From Motilimonas pumila (GTDB lineage: Bacteria > Pseudomonadota > Gammaproteobacteria > Enterobacterales > CBDFNC01): a stretch of DNA of 64,000 bases. The position numbers and the translations under genes were made by a program. The notes under the pieces were generated by a model. That model was not told the origin of the DNA, did not search any database, and was given only the letters and a program-made list of their open reading frames with translations. Positions within the stretch are counted from its first letter, which is position 1. Each line of letters begins with the position of its first letter. Shown here piece after piece: positions 25,539-35,183 of the stretch. Location: assembly GCF_003596335.1 (NCBI RefSeq), contig NZ_QZCH01000002.1, positions 248,001 through 312,000 on the forward strand. The letters are read 5' to 3'.

Positions 25539-27566
25539 ATGAAAATGAACCCTCGCCAAGATGAAGCCGTGAAATATATTTCTGGGCCTTGTTTAGTATT
25601 AGCGGGTGCGGGCAGTGGTAAAACACGGGTGATCACCAACAAAATTGCTTACTTGGTGCAAAAGTGCAACTACAATCCGCGCAATATCGCAGCGGTGACG
25701 TTTACCAATAAAGCGGCAAGAGAGATGAAAGAGCGGGTCGCGGAAACACTCGGTAAAAAAGCGGCTAAGGGCGTCACGGTATCCACTTTTCATACCTTAG
25801 GTTTAGATATCATTCGCCGTGAGCATAAGGTGATTGGCATTAAGCCGGGCTTTTCCTTGTTTGACGACCAAGACTCATTGGCATTGTTAAAAGAGCTTAC
25901 CGTCAATGAATTAGAAGAAGATAAAGACCTGCTTAACTTGTTAGTGACGCAAATTTCCAACTGGAAGAACGATTTAATACTTCCCCCACAAGCCTTAAAA
26001 ACAGCCAAAGGTGAACAGCAAGTGCTGTTTGCTAAAGCTTACGATTTATATCAACGCCATTTAACGGCTTACAATGCCCTCGACTTTGATGATTTGATTT
26101 TAATGCCCACCATGTTGCTAAAATTTAAGGAAGAAGTCAGACAGCGTTGGCAGCAAAAAATACAGTACTTATTGGTGGACGAATACCAAGATACCAATAC
26201 GAGCCAATATGAGTTGGTAAAATTGTTGGTCGGTGAACGCGCCCGCTTTACCGTGGTAGGAGACGATGACCAATCTATTTACTCTTGGCGCGGCGCCAGG
26301 CCGCAGAATTTAGTCTTGCTGAAAAAAGACTTTGCAAACCTTAAGTTGATAAAGCTAGAGCAAAATTATCGCTCGACCCAGCGGATTTTAAAATCTGCCA
26401 ATATCCTTATTGCTAATAACCCGCACGAATATGAGAAAGCCTTGTTCAGTGAGTTGCACTATGGCGAGCCACTGCGAGTGCTGTATGCCAAAGATGAAGA
26501 GCATGAAGCGGAACGAGTTGTGGCTGAGCTAATGGGGCACAAGTTTATGAATGGCACCAGCTTTAAAGACTACGCGGTATTGTACCGTGGCAATCATCAG
26601 AGCCGAGTGCTTGAAAAAGCCATGATGACCAACCGTATTCCTTATAAAATCAGCGGCGGCACCTCCTTTTTCTCTCGCGTTGAAATTAAAGACGTGATGG
26701 CCTACTTGCGCTTACTCGCTAATCATGACGACGATAATGCCTTCTTACGCATCGTTAATGTGCCGCGCCGAGAGATTGGCCCGGCCACTTTAGAAAAGCT
26801 GGGTAACTACGCCAACTTGCGTGGTATTAGCCTTTTTGCTGCAACGTTTGAACTGGGGTTAGAGCAAACCTTGAGTGGCCGAGGGCTCAATGCCGTGCGC
26901 AATTTTTCTCGTTGGTTAGTAGAGCTCAAAGATCAAGCTGAGCGAGGCAATCCTGTTTCAGCGGTGCGCGACATGGTGCGAGATATTAACTACGAAGACT
27001 GGTTGTATGAAACCAGCCCAAGCCCGAAAGCTGCTGAAATGCGTATGAAAAACGTGTCAGAGTTATTTAAATGGGTTACCGGATGGCTTGAAGGCGATGA
27101 TTTAGAAGAGCCTATGACATTGGCCCAAGTGGTTAACCGTTTGATGCTCAGAGACATGATGGAGCGCAGCGAAGACGATGACGAGCTAGACCAAGTGCAG
27201 TTAATGACCTTGCATGCTTCGAAAGGCTTGGAATTTCCGTTTGTATTTATGGTGGGCATGGAAGAAGGCTTTTTGCCGCACCAAACCAGCATAGATGAAG
27301 ACAATATCGAAGAAGAGCGACGTTTGGCTTATGTTGGTATTACTCGCGCTCAGCAAGAACTCACGTTCACTCTTTGCCGTGAACGACGCCAATACGGCGA
27401 AACCATTCGCCCTGAACCCAGCCGATTCTTAGACGAGTTGCCCCAAGACGACGTGAATTGGGAGCGCAGCGGTCAAAAACAAGAAAGCAAAGAGCAGAAA
27501 CAAGAAAAAGGTAAAAAAGGCGTAGCGAATTTACGGGCGTTGTTAAAAAAAGCGAGTGATACTTAA
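25539..27566 (+). CDS. rep: ATP-dependent DNA helicase Rep
   Basis: 675-residue superfamily 1A 3'-5' helicase that clears proteins ahead of the replication fork. Seen in order: Walker A GAGSGKTR (about 22-29), [14 protein letters not shown], Walker [51 protein letters not shown] and [10 protein letters not shown]. The start [12 protein letters not shown] matches E. coli Rep (MRLNPGQQQAV), which supports Rep over UvrD. The C-terminus is basic and Lys/Gln-rich ([15 protein letters not shown]). Stand-alone gene between miaE and the polysaccharide locus. Confidence 0.96.
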   Translation: MKMNPRQDEAVKYISGPCLVLAGAGSGKTRVITNKIAYLVQKCNYNPRNIAAVTFTNKAAREMKERVAETLGKKAAKGVTVSTFHTLGLDIIRREHKVIGIKPGFSLFDDQDSLALLKELTVNELEEDKDLLNLLVTQISNWKNDLILPPQALKTAKGEQQVLFAKAYDLYQRHLTAYNALDFDDLILMPTMLLKFKEEVRQRWQQKIQYLLVDEYQDTNTSQYELVKLLVGERARFTVVGDDDQSIYSWRGARPQNLVLLKKDFANLKLIKLEQNYRSTQRILKSANILIANNPHEYEKALFSELHYGEPLRVLYAKDEEHEAERVVAELMGHKFMNGTSFKDYAVLYRGNHQSRVLEKAMMTNRIPYKISGGTSFFSRVEIKDVMAYLRLLANHDDDNAFLRIVNVPRREIGPATLEKLGNYANLRGISLFAATFELGLEQTLSGRGLNAVRNFSRWLVELKDQAERGNPVSAVRDMVRDINYEDWLYETSPSPKAAEMRMKNVSELFKWVTGWLEGDDLEEPMTLAQVVNRLMLRDMMERSEDDDELDQVQLMTLHASKGLEFPFVFMVGMEEGFLPHQTSIDEDNIEEERRLAYVGITRAQQELTFTLCRERRQYGETIRPEPSRFLDELPQDDVNWERSGQKQESKEQKQEKGKKGVANLRALLKKASDT

Positions 27567-27710
27567 AAACCAATCAGCCGCTTGATATCGCAGTAAGCAA
27601 AATATTTCACGGGTTAATCCATCGTATCCTATCCTTATAGAATCCCAATTAAAGTGAAAGATGAAATTATATCTTCCCATTGTTGAGTATTCGTTCACAA
27701 GGAGTGAGGC

Positions 27711-29066
27711 ATGTATACCAAGGTGGTGTCTTCATTGTTATTTCCATTGCATGAGCAATTGAAAGGTCACGCTAGCGTGGCAAAGATGCATCAGCTAGAA
27801 CTATCCCAGTGGCATACACCTGAGCAACTGGCTCAAAATCAACTGCTTCAACTGCGTCAGTTTTTACAGAATATTCAACAGCATGTTCCTTATTATCAAA
27901 ACCTGTTTGCCGATTTGGCTTTTTCTCCTTCGCAGTTAACGGACCTTAGTGGCTTGCAAGCTTTACCTTTGTTAGATAAAGCCTGTATTCGTCAAGCCGG
28001 AGATTCATTGAAGTCGAATTTGGCGAAAGATCTCACCTTATTTAATACCGGTGGTTCAAGCGGACAACCATTACAGTTTTTTGTTGGTAAAGAGCGTAAA
28101 AGCCATGATATTGCTGCTAAATGGCGAGCAACCAAATGGTGGGATGTAGATATTGGGGATAAAGAACTTGTGGTATGGGGTTCACCTATTGAGCTAAGTA
28201 AGCAGGATAAAGTGAAGCGATGGCGAGATCGTTTATTGCGCTCACAATTGTTGCCTGCATTCGCCATGGCTGAAGCGGATCTAGCTCGGTATGTGGCAAC
28301 CATCAAACAATTTCGACCTGCTATGTTGTTTGGTTATCCCTCCTCTTTATCTTTGATTGCTCAGTACGCTAAAAAGCATAATTGTGACTTGACTCAGTTA
28401 GGTATTAAAGTCGCATTTGTGACGTCTGAACGTTTGTTTGAAAATCAAAAGAGCCTAATTGAAGAAGTCTTTTCTTGTCCTGTAGCGAATGGGTATGGTG
28501 GCCGCGATGCGGGTTTTATTGCCCATGCTTGCCCCCATGGAGGTATGCATATTTCCGCTGAAGATATTATTGTGGAAATTGTAGACCCTCATGGCAAGGT
28601 TTTGCCCGCAGGTGAAATTGGCGAGGTGGTAGTGACTCATTTGGCAACACAAGATTTTCCATTTGTACGTTATCGTACTGGAGATTTAGCTTGCTTGAGC
28701 ACCGAAGTTTGTCCTTGTGGCAGGCATTTACCTATGCTTGAGAGTATCGAAGGGCGTACGACGGACTTTGTGATCACCGCTGATGGCACGGCTATGCATG
28801 CCTTGTCCTTGATTTATGTCTTGCGAGAGCTACCGAGCGTGACAGAATTCAAAATCATACAAGAATCACGATTACACACGAGAGTGTTGCTCGTCACTGA
28901 TGATACTTACAGCGAAGCTTGTCAAAGCTTCATTCGTAACAACTTTCGCAAGCGCTTAGGGGATATTCAATTGGATATCGAGCGTGTTGATCAAATTGCT
29001 AGGGAGCAATCCGGTAAATTTAAATACGTAGAAAGCAAAGTGGGAGTAAGTTGGGACTATGCGTGA
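27711..29066 (+). CDS. CapK/PaaK-like AMP-binding ligase
   Basis: 451-residue adenylate-forming protein related to phenylacetate-CoA ligase and capsule protein CapK, common in polysaccharide clusters but without an established reaction. Seen: ATP-loop LFNTGGSSGQPLQFF, FGYPSSLSLIAQYAK, NGYGGRDAGFIAH and VVVTHLATQDFPFVRYRTGD, the adenylation core. AAGGAG lies six bases before the ATG. First gene of the plus-strand arm of the locus; it overlaps the next gene by eight bases. It may activate an acyl group for glycan modification (inference). Confidence 0.85.
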   Translation: MYTKVVSSLLFPLHEQLKGHASVAKMHQLELSQWHTPEQLAQNQLLQLRQFLQNIQQHVPYYQNLFADLAFSPSQLTDLSGLQALPLLDKACIRQAGDSLKSNLAKDLTLFNTGGSSGQPLQFFVGKERKSHDIAAKWRATKWWDVDIGDKELVVWGSPIELSKQDKVKRWRDRLLRSQLLPAFAMAEADLARYVATIKQFRPAMLFGYPSSLSLIAQYAKKHNCDLTQLGIKVAFVTSERLFENQKSLIEEVFSCPVANGYGGRDAGFIAHACPHGGMHISAEDIIVEIVDPHGKVLPAGEIGEVVVTHLATQDFPFVRYRTGDLACLSTEVCPCGRHLPMLESIEGRTTDFVITADGTAMHALSLIYVLRELPSVTEFKIIQESRLHTRVLLVTDDTYSEACQSFIRNNFRKRLGDIQLDIERVDQIAREQSGKFKYVESKVGVSWDYA

Positions 29067-30363
29067 TATTGCGCTGAGTTTATTCTATTTAGGCTTGATC
29101 CCATTTTGTTTGAAACGACCTATTTGGGCGGTGTTGGTGTGGTCTTGGTTGAGCTATATGAACCCCCACAGGTTAGTGTATGGGTTTGCTTATTCCCTCC
29201 CTTTTGCCCAAACAACCGCCATCTTAATGTTGATCGCTTTGTTACTTACGAAAGAAAAGTTCACCATGCCTTGGGGTGATGGCAAGGTCTTTATTTTGCT
29301 GTTTTTCATTTTATGTACCGTGTTAAGCACCTTTAACGCATTTTATCCTGAGCTGGCTTGGATGCAGTTAGAAAAGGTCTTAAAAATTCAAATCATGGTG
29401 TTTGCATCTCTTTATATATTAACCACTTACAAAGACCTGAAAGCCTTGGTTTGGGTGATTGTTGCTTCGATCGGCTTTTATGGGGTTAAGGGAGGCATTT
29501 TTACCATTACCACTGGCGGAATATATCGGGTACAAGGGCCCGCAGATTCCTTCATTTATGGTAATAACGAGATAGGTTTAGCGATTTTGATTGTTGTGCC
29601 TTTGGTACGATTCTTGGCCGTTGTCGAGGAGCGCTGGTGGCTCAAAATGGGACTGAATGCGATGGCCGTCATATGCCTGTTTGCGGTGATTGGTACTCAC
29701 TCACGAGGCGCTTTAGTGGGAGGCGTAATGATGATGGGCTTTTTATGTTTGAAAAGTAAGCAGCCTATATTGTCGATGATGGCTACAGCTTTAGTGGGTT
29801 TGATGTTGCTTAATTTTGCTCCTAGTCAGTGGACTGACCGCATGAACACGATTGAGACCTTTGAAGAAGATCAATCAGCCATGGGGCGGATTAATGCCTG
29901 GCAAATGGCAACAAACCTGGCCAGCAGTAATGTGATGGGTGGAGGGTTTGAAACCTTTAGAAAAGATATCTTTTACCTTTATGCTCCTGAGCCCGGCATG
30001 GTGCATGATGCTCATAGTATTTACTTTGAAGTGATTGGAGAACATGGCTTTATTGCTTTTGCACTGTTTATTTTGCTGTGGTTGAGCACTTGGCTAAGTG
30101 CGCAAAAATTGATTAAGGCAACAAACAAAGCCCCTCCTGGCAGTGAAGGCGCAAAATTAAACCAGCTGTTACGTCATGTTCAAGTGTCATTTGTTGCGTA
30201 CCTGTCTGGCGGTGCGTTTCTTGGCATGGCGTATTTCGACTTACCTTACCATTTATTGTGCATAGTGATCACCGCTGGGGTGATTGTGAGTAAGTTGCAA
30301 ACACCAGAAGAAACGTCAGCAAAACAATCCAGTCCTACAGGGGCGAGCAATTTTTACTCCTAA
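29059..30363 (+). CDS. O-antigen ligase/polymerase, exosortase-A-associated type
   Basis: 434-residue inner-membrane protein with about ten or more hydrophobic segments. The N-terminus (LGLIPFCLKRPIWAVLVWSW, MNPHRLVYGFAYSLPFAQ) resembles the putative O-glycosylation ligases found with exosortase A systems, and the region before the last helices has the Wzy-ligase type motif MVHDAHSIYFEVIGEHGF with the functional His. It would polymerise or transfer lipid-linked glycan on the periplasmic side. No exosortase or PEP-CTERM protein lies in this window, so it probably acts as the Wzy-like enzyme of this locus. Confidence 0.88.
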   Translation: MRDIALSLFYLGLIPFCLKRPIWAVLVWSWLSYMNPHRLVYGFAYSLPFAQTTAILMLIALLLTKEKFTMPWGDGKVFILLFFILCTVLSTFNAFYPELAWMQLEKVLKIQIMVFASLYILTTYKDLKALVWVIVASIGFYGVKGGIFTITTGGIYRVQGPADSFIYGNNEIGLAILIVVPLVRFLAVVEERWWLKMGLNAMAVICLFAVIGTHSRGALVGGVMMMGFLCLKSKQPILSMMATALVGLMLLNFAPSQWTDRMNTIETFEEDQSAMGRINAWQMATNLASSNVMGGGFETFRKDIFYLYAPEPGMVHDAHSIYFEVIGEHGFIAFALFILLWLSTWLSAQKLIKATNKAPPGSEGAKLNQLLRHVQVSFVAYLSGGAFLGMAYFDLPYHLLCIVITAGVIVSKLQTPEETSAKQSSPTGASNFYS

Positions 30364-30379
30364 CCAATACGAGGCTTGA

Positions 30380-32431
30380 ATGGCATATTTTGTGCGTAGT
30401 TTGTTATTGGCACTTATTTTTAGCTTGGCATTAGTCGGTCATGCTTATTACAACTTTTCGATGGGTGGGCCAGCCATTGATAGTGACTTGTTGCAACAGT
30501 TTTGGGTGGATGTCATACGCTCCATTGGCAAGTTGTTGGCGGCCTCAGGGTTAACGGCTTGGTTATTGATCTATGGAACCCAACTGAGTTATCGACATTA
30601 TGTACAGCTTAAGTGGCTACCTAAGCATATTCTCATTGAGCTCATTTTTATCGCGTCGAGTTCGGCCGCTATTATTTTGCTCTTACTGTGTCATTTTCTG
30701 ATTTATAACCCTTCCCGTGTTGTGATTAATTTTAGCTATGATATGAAGTGGCTGAATATGCTTCAACCTATGCTAAATGAAGCTAATTGGGTCATTGGAG
30801 TGGCTGTTTTAGCTGTCGTTTTGGTTACGCCATTGGCGATAAATCTTATTTCTGTCTTCAGTCGGCAAAGGTTTAATAAAGCTTTAAATAGCGTTAGTTT
30901 TTTATTTCTGGCAACACTGGCTGGTGTGTTTTATTGGAATACATGGCACTTATCAAATGCTGTGGAACCTAGCCCAGACGCTAAGGTGGCGAACACACAC
31001 ACAAAACTAAATGTCATTATGTTGGGAGCGGATACTCTTCGAGCAGATCGCCTTGGAGCTTATGGTTATTCACGTAATAACATTAGCCCAAATATTGATC
31101 GATTAGCTGCGAAGAGTTTAGTTGCAGACCGCATGTATGTTCCACTCGCCCGCACTGCACCAAGCTTGACCTCCATTTTTACCAGCCGTTACCCTTGGCA
31201 ACACAAAGTGCGGACTAACTTTGTTCAGCCGGCTGCGGTAGATGTCTCGCAAGCATTTCCAGAGGTATTAAATAAGGCCGGCTATACCACTTCTGTGGTG
31301 GGAGATTGGGCTGCAACTGATTTAGGTAAGTTAGACTTTGGATTTCAGCGTCAATTACTGCCAGCAGATCAGTGGAATATCAAAACCTTGATTGCACAAG
31401 GCCCTAAAAACTCGCGTTTATTCTTGAGCTTATTTTGGAGTAATGAGATCGGACGGCTTTGGTTACCGGAGATATTTTACGTTGCGGGAACTTCTATTGA
31501 TGGTCATATGTATCAATTAGCAAAAAAAGAGCTGCAGTACCTTGCTGAACAGCCTTCTCCTTTTTTACTGACTGTATTCACCGCAGGGGCGCATGTGCCA
31601 TTTGCCAGCCCAGCCCCTTATTACAATATGTATAGCAATCAAGACTATCAGGGTGAGTCCAAATATGTGATGGCGAGCTTCGGCTCTGTAAAAGAAGTCA
31701 TGAAAAACATGCAAAGGGATAAACACAGCTTTGATATCGAACAAATTAATGCTTTGTACGATGGTACGGTCAAGCAGTTCGATGACTTAGTCGGTGAAAT
31801 GCTAGAACAATTAAAACAACTTGGGATTGCTGATAATACGTTAGTGGTGGTGTTTGCTGATCATGGCGTGGATTTATTTGAACAAGAGTCTTGGGGTCAA
31901 GGCAATTTACTTTATTCATCCAGTTATCGAGTACCTTTGATTATCTATGACCCAAGAAACCAAAAAAATCAAATAAATACATTTACTACTAGTAGTTTAG
32001 ACATTGCACCAACCTTACTTGATGCACTTGATTTAACTGCGCCAGAAGAGATGCAAGGGCAACCTCTTAGCCATGCAGATAGCAGTAGCGTCGCATTTTA
32101 TGAAAGTGGTATGTGGTTGGGGAATATGCCTGGTTTACCTAAAGACAGATACGTTTACCCGAATATTACTGAGCTATTGGACATTCCTAATAAAGAAGAT
32201 GGCACTTTTACAATTAAGCCTGAATATTTAGCTTCAATTAATCGTTCGCGATTAAAGGCTGTGCGTAAAGGTCCTTATCAACTTGAGCGGATCATGCTTA
32301 GAAAGGGGGAGTTGGTGAGCTGTATTACTGATGGTGATCAAGCGCATGAGTGTGATTTTAGTCAACCACCTTGGCAAGCGTTAGCTGATGAATTGTCATT
32401 TTGGTTACAACAAGAGGAACAAAGTCAGTGA
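30380..32431 (+). CDS. Membrane-anchored sulfatase-like enzyme (alkaline phosphatase superfamily)
   Basis: 683 residues: about four to five membrane helices in the first 190, then a periplasmic sulfatase fold. Seen: metal site GADTLRADRLGAYGY (Asp218), the nucleophile region ARTAPSLTSIFTSRYP, and FADHGVDLFE with Asp-His metal ligands. True sulfatases have C/S-x-P-S-R where the formylglycine forms; here Thr259 replaces it and the Arg is Leu, so a Thr-nucleophile phosphotransferase or phosphodiesterase of the EptA/LtaS kind, or an alternative sulfatase subgroup, is likely. It may add or remove a phospho-group on the exported glycan. Confidence 0.82.
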   Translation: MAYFVRSLLLALIFSLALVGHAYYNFSMGGPAIDSDLLQQFWVDVIRSIGKLLAASGLTAWLLIYGTQLSYRHYVQLKWLPKHILIELIFIASSSAAIILLLLCHFLIYNPSRVVINFSYDMKWLNMLQPMLNEANWVIGVAVLAVVLVTPLAINLISVFSRQRFNKALNSVSFLFLATLAGVFYWNTWHLSNAVEPSPDAKVANTHTKLNVIMLGADTLRADRLGAYGYSRNNISPNIDRLAAKSLVADRMYVPLARTAPSLTSIFTSRYPWQHKVRTNFVQPAAVDVSQAFPEVLNKAGYTTSVVGDWAATDLGKLDFGFQRQLLPADQWNIKTLIAQGPKNSRLFLSLFWSNEIGRLWLPEIFYVAGTSIDGHMYQLAKKELQYLAEQPSPFLLTVFTAGAHVPFASPAPYYNMYSNQDYQGESKYVMASFGSVKEVMKNMQRDKHSFDIEQINALYDGTVKQFDDLVGEMLEQLKQLGIADNTLVVVFADHGVDLFEQESWGQGNLLYSSSYRVPLIIYDPRNQKNQINTFTTSSLDIAPTLLDALDLTAPEEMQGQPLSHADSSSVAFYESGMWLGNMPGLPKDRYVYPNITELLDIPNKEDGTFTIKPEYLASINRSRLKAVRKGPYQLERIMLRKGELVSCITDGDQAHECDFSQPPWQALADELSFWLQQEEQSQ

Positions 32432-33054
32432 GATACTTGTTGATTCTTAGCTGTTTGCTAGCCACTAGCATCCATGCCAAAGGCATAGGTAATTTTTCTG
32501 CTACACCAGATGAACTAAGGCGTTTACCTGGTTATTGTGGACCCAAGGCGCATTCAAAAGGAAACGATTTGAGTCGACCTGATGTAAAATATTGGTCGGA
32601 TCGTTTAGGGGCTGATGTTTACTTGCATATTCATCATTACTGTCACGCATTAGTTCAGATCCAACACTACCTTGAGAGCATGCGAAAACAATCTGGCCTT
32701 ATCAACGCAGCGCAGCGTAACCTCGATTACTCGATTGATCAGACACCTGAAGAACACCCCATATTGCTTGATTTACTGTTATCAAAAAGCTACTTATTTG
32801 AACTTAGTTTTGATTTTGAAGCTGCGGAGGCTTTGGCATTACAAGTACAGCAAGTAGACCCTAAACGGGTACAGGTTTATGTACAGTTAAGTCGTATTTA
32901 TTGGATTGATAAGCAACCAGATAGGGCGCTGTCTATTTTATCGAGAGGTATCAGTGCAACGGATTCAAAAATATTAAAGCAACGACACGAAAACTTTAAG
33001 GCTAAGGTTGCGGCTTACCAAGATACGACGACGTCACATACTCAGGAACCCTAA
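32428..33054 (+). CDS. Secreted TPR-like protein
   Basis: 208 residues beginning with GTG at 32428, which overlaps the previous stop as GTGA; an upstream in-frame TTG at 32401 is less likely. A signal peptide (VRYLLILSCLLATSIHA) precedes a Cys-containing region (GYCGPKAH, HHYCHAL) and a C-terminal pair of TPR-like helices (FDFEAAEALALQVQQVDP, VYVQLSRIYWIDKQPDRALSIL). Probably periplasmic scaffold in polysaccharide export or polymerisation, by context. No specific family recognised. Confidence 0.72.
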   Translation: MRYLLILSCLLATSIHAKGIGNFSATPDELRRLPGYCGPKAHSKGNDLSRPDVKYWSDRLGADVYLHIHHYCHALVQIQHYLESMRKQSGLINAAQRNLDYSIDQTPEEHPILLDLLLSKSYLFELSFDFEAAEALALQVQQVDPKRVQVYVQLSRIYWIDKQPDRALSILSRGISATDSKILKQRHENFKAKVAAYQDTTTSHTQEP

Positions 33055-33055
33055 T

Positions 33056-33955
33056 ATGGCAGATAAAAGTAGTGAGGAGTTTGAGCTTGTTATTACTATC
33101 TTTGCTTACAACGAAGCCGATAGTATTACTCGCTGTTTAGAGTCTGTAGCTAATACTTTGGCTAAACACGCTCGTTTCTCTGGACGAAGCCAGTGTGTGT
33201 TGGTTGCTAATGGTTGTCGAGATAACACGGTAGATATTGCGAACCAGTTTGCTTTACAACATCCTTGGCTAAAAGTTGTGGATATTTGCCTAGGAGATAA
33301 ATGTAATGCTTGGAATGAAGCGGTTCATCAACATACTGGCGTAGGCAATTATTATGTTTTTTTAGACGGCGATTGTTTTGTTGGTGAAAATGCTATTTCT
33401 AATCTAGTGACTCAATTAGAGCAAGACCCACGCCTCAATGCATGTTCAGCGGTGCCCCAAGCCAAATATTCTTTATACCGCAAAGAGATTGTAGCTAATG
33501 GTGGTATTGCCGGTTGCCTGTATGCATTGAATGCGGATTTTGTTGCAAGGATCCGCCAGCAAAATATCAGATTACCGGTAGGCTTTATTGGCGACGATAG
33601 CCTAGTCGGCGCACTTGCGCATTGGAATTTAGAACCCTTGCAAAATTCTTGGGATAAATCTTTAACTCAAGTCTGTGCTGGTGCTGAGTTTAGTTACGAT
33701 ACGACATGGTTACACGCCTTGATGAGTCCTCGTTTTTATTTACGTCGATGTCAGCGTTACAGCATGCGTTATTTTCAAAATAAGTTACTGTCCCAAAAAA
33801 TATATCGTTCGGGCTTAGCGGGTATCCCTGAAAAAGTGGAACAACTGTATTGGGATGCTCAACTTAAAGACCTCAAATTGCGTAAAAGCTGGCGGTATTA
33901 TTTATTTGATCGCCAAACCGTCAATGCCATTTTAAGTAAGCAAAGAAATGTCTAG
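33056..33955 (+). CDS. Glycosyltransferase family 2
   Basis: 299-residue cytoplasmic GT-A enzyme. Seen: ELVITIFAYNEADSITRCLESVA at the N-terminus, VLVANGCRDNT, and the DxD-type metal site FLDGDCFV. The ATG at 33056 has AGGAA seven bases upstream and lies just after the previous stop; the longer frame from 33008 would overlap it. The end overlaps the next gene by eight bases. The donor sugar cannot be inferred. Confidence 0.88.
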   Translation: MADKSSEEFELVITIFAYNEADSITRCLESVANTLAKHARFSGRSQCVLVANGCRDNTVDIANQFALQHPWLKVVDICLGDKCNAWNEAVHQHTGVGNYYVFLDGDCFVGENAISNLVTQLEQDPRLNACSAVPQAKYSLYRKEIVANGGIAGCLYALNADFVARIRQQNIRLPVGFIGDDSLVGALAHWNLEPLQNSWDKSLTQVCAGAEFSYDTTWLHALMSPRFYLRRCQRYSMRYFQNKLLSQKIYRSGLAGIPEKVEQLYWDAQLKDLKLRKSWRYYLFDRQTVNAILSKQRNV

Positions 33956-35114
33956 CTGTGATAATGCCAAACGCATTCTACTTGTGTGCAGTGTAGCGCC
34001 TTTTGCACAGTCTTCCGGTGCGGCTCAGCGTAGCGCCTTGTTATATCAATCGTTACAAGAGTTGGGGCCGGTAGACATTTTAGAGCTCACACCAGCGAAG
34101 CGAACCAAGGTGGTTCAGGAGCATGCTATTGAAGGCGTTAATTGGGTTAAGGCAGAGCTGGCAAAAAGCTGGTGGCAAGGGTTAAGTAAAAGCGTTAGAT
34201 TCAACCAGCAAGTTTGTCGGTCATTAGGGCAAGAACTAGATCAGTACGACCTTATTGTGGGTCGCTATATGTGGCCAATCAGCCAGCTTGTGATTCCTGC
34301 CGGTGTTAAAACCATTGTTGACCTGGATGACTTTCAGTATCGTTACAGCACTCTGCTGCAATGGAACGTTTCACTGACCAAGCAGTGGCTGAAAAAGCGA
34401 TTGGCGCAGTACATTAATCAAGCAAAGTTATCACGCTTTGATGGTTTATTTTTTGTTGCCGAACAAGACGTTGTCAGTGGCGTTAAAAGCAAGAGTCAAG
34501 TTCTGCCCAATATTCCATTGTTGCAAAGTCAAGATAAGGCTCAAGCACATCAAAAGCCCAACTGTGAATCCCCTAAGTTATTGTTTGTAGGATCCTTGTG
34601 GTACCAGCCTAACGTTGTCTCTATTAATTGGTTTTTACAACAAGTGCTGCCAATTGTCAGGCAAACCTACCCCAGCGTAGAGGTCAAACTGGTAGGGGCT
34701 GCGCCAGAGCAAGTACGCATTCATTGGCAGCAAGTTTACGACATCAGTGCGCCCGGTTTTGTTGATAGTTTGGCTACAGAATACCTCAGCGCCTCGGCAG
34801 TGATTGCGCCAGTACTGGTAGGCGGTGGCAGCAATATAAAGGTATTAGAGGCTCTGGCCTTTTCTCGCCCTTGTATTACTACGGATCTGTGCGCGCAAGC
34901 ATTTGCGCCTTATTTGCTCAATCAGCAGCATTTGCTTGTCGCGTCAGATGCGATGGAATTTGCGATGCATTGCATCAGTTGCATAGAGCAGGAGCACGCT
35001 CAAGCTAAAATAGCCCAAAAAGGTCAGCAAGCAATTGCGAAGCATTACAGTGAAGCGAGTTTTAAAGCGGCCTGTTTAGGCCTCAGTAAACAAGTATTGC
35101 AATTAGCCCCATAA
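33948..35114 (+). CDS. Glycosyltransferase family 4 (group 1)
   Basis: 388-residue GT-B enzyme using a nucleotide sugar. Seen: VAPFAQSSGAAQRSALLYQ near the N-terminus, LLFVGSLWYQPNVVSINWF, VKLVGAAPE and the donor-binding NIKVLEALAFSRPCITT (E-x7-E type). Last gene of the plus-strand arm; its stop is 69 bases from the stop of the converging pyruvyltransferase gene. Confidence 0.88.
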   Translation: MSSCDNAKRILLVCSVAPFAQSSGAAQRSALLYQSLQELGPVDILELTPAKRTKVVQEHAIEGVNWVKAELAKSWWQGLSKSVRFNQQVCRSLGQELDQYDLIVGRYMWPISQLVIPAGVKTIVDLDDFQYRYSTLLQWNVSLTKQWLKKRLAQYINQAKLSRFDGLFFVAEQDVVSGVKSKSQVLPNIPLLQSQDKAQAHQKPNCESPKLLFVGSLWYQPNVVSINWFLQQVLPIVRQTYPSVEVKLVGAAPEQVRIHWQQVYDISAPGFVDSLATEYLSASAVIAPVLVGGGSNIKVLEALAFSRPCITTDLCAQAFAPYLLNQQHLLVASDAMEFAMHCISCIEQEHAQAKIAQKGQQAIAKHYSEASFKAACLGLSKQVLQLAP

Positions 35115-35183
35115 ACAACTGAGGCGTATTCAGTAGTCGTGTCTTAGCTGAGTAATGTCATGGCGCGAGAAAACAAAGATGAC

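Noticed and set aside
30380..32431. Calling this gene a plain arylsulfatase
   Set aside because: The formylglycine-forming Cys/Ser is Thr259, so a classical sulfatase cannot be asserted.
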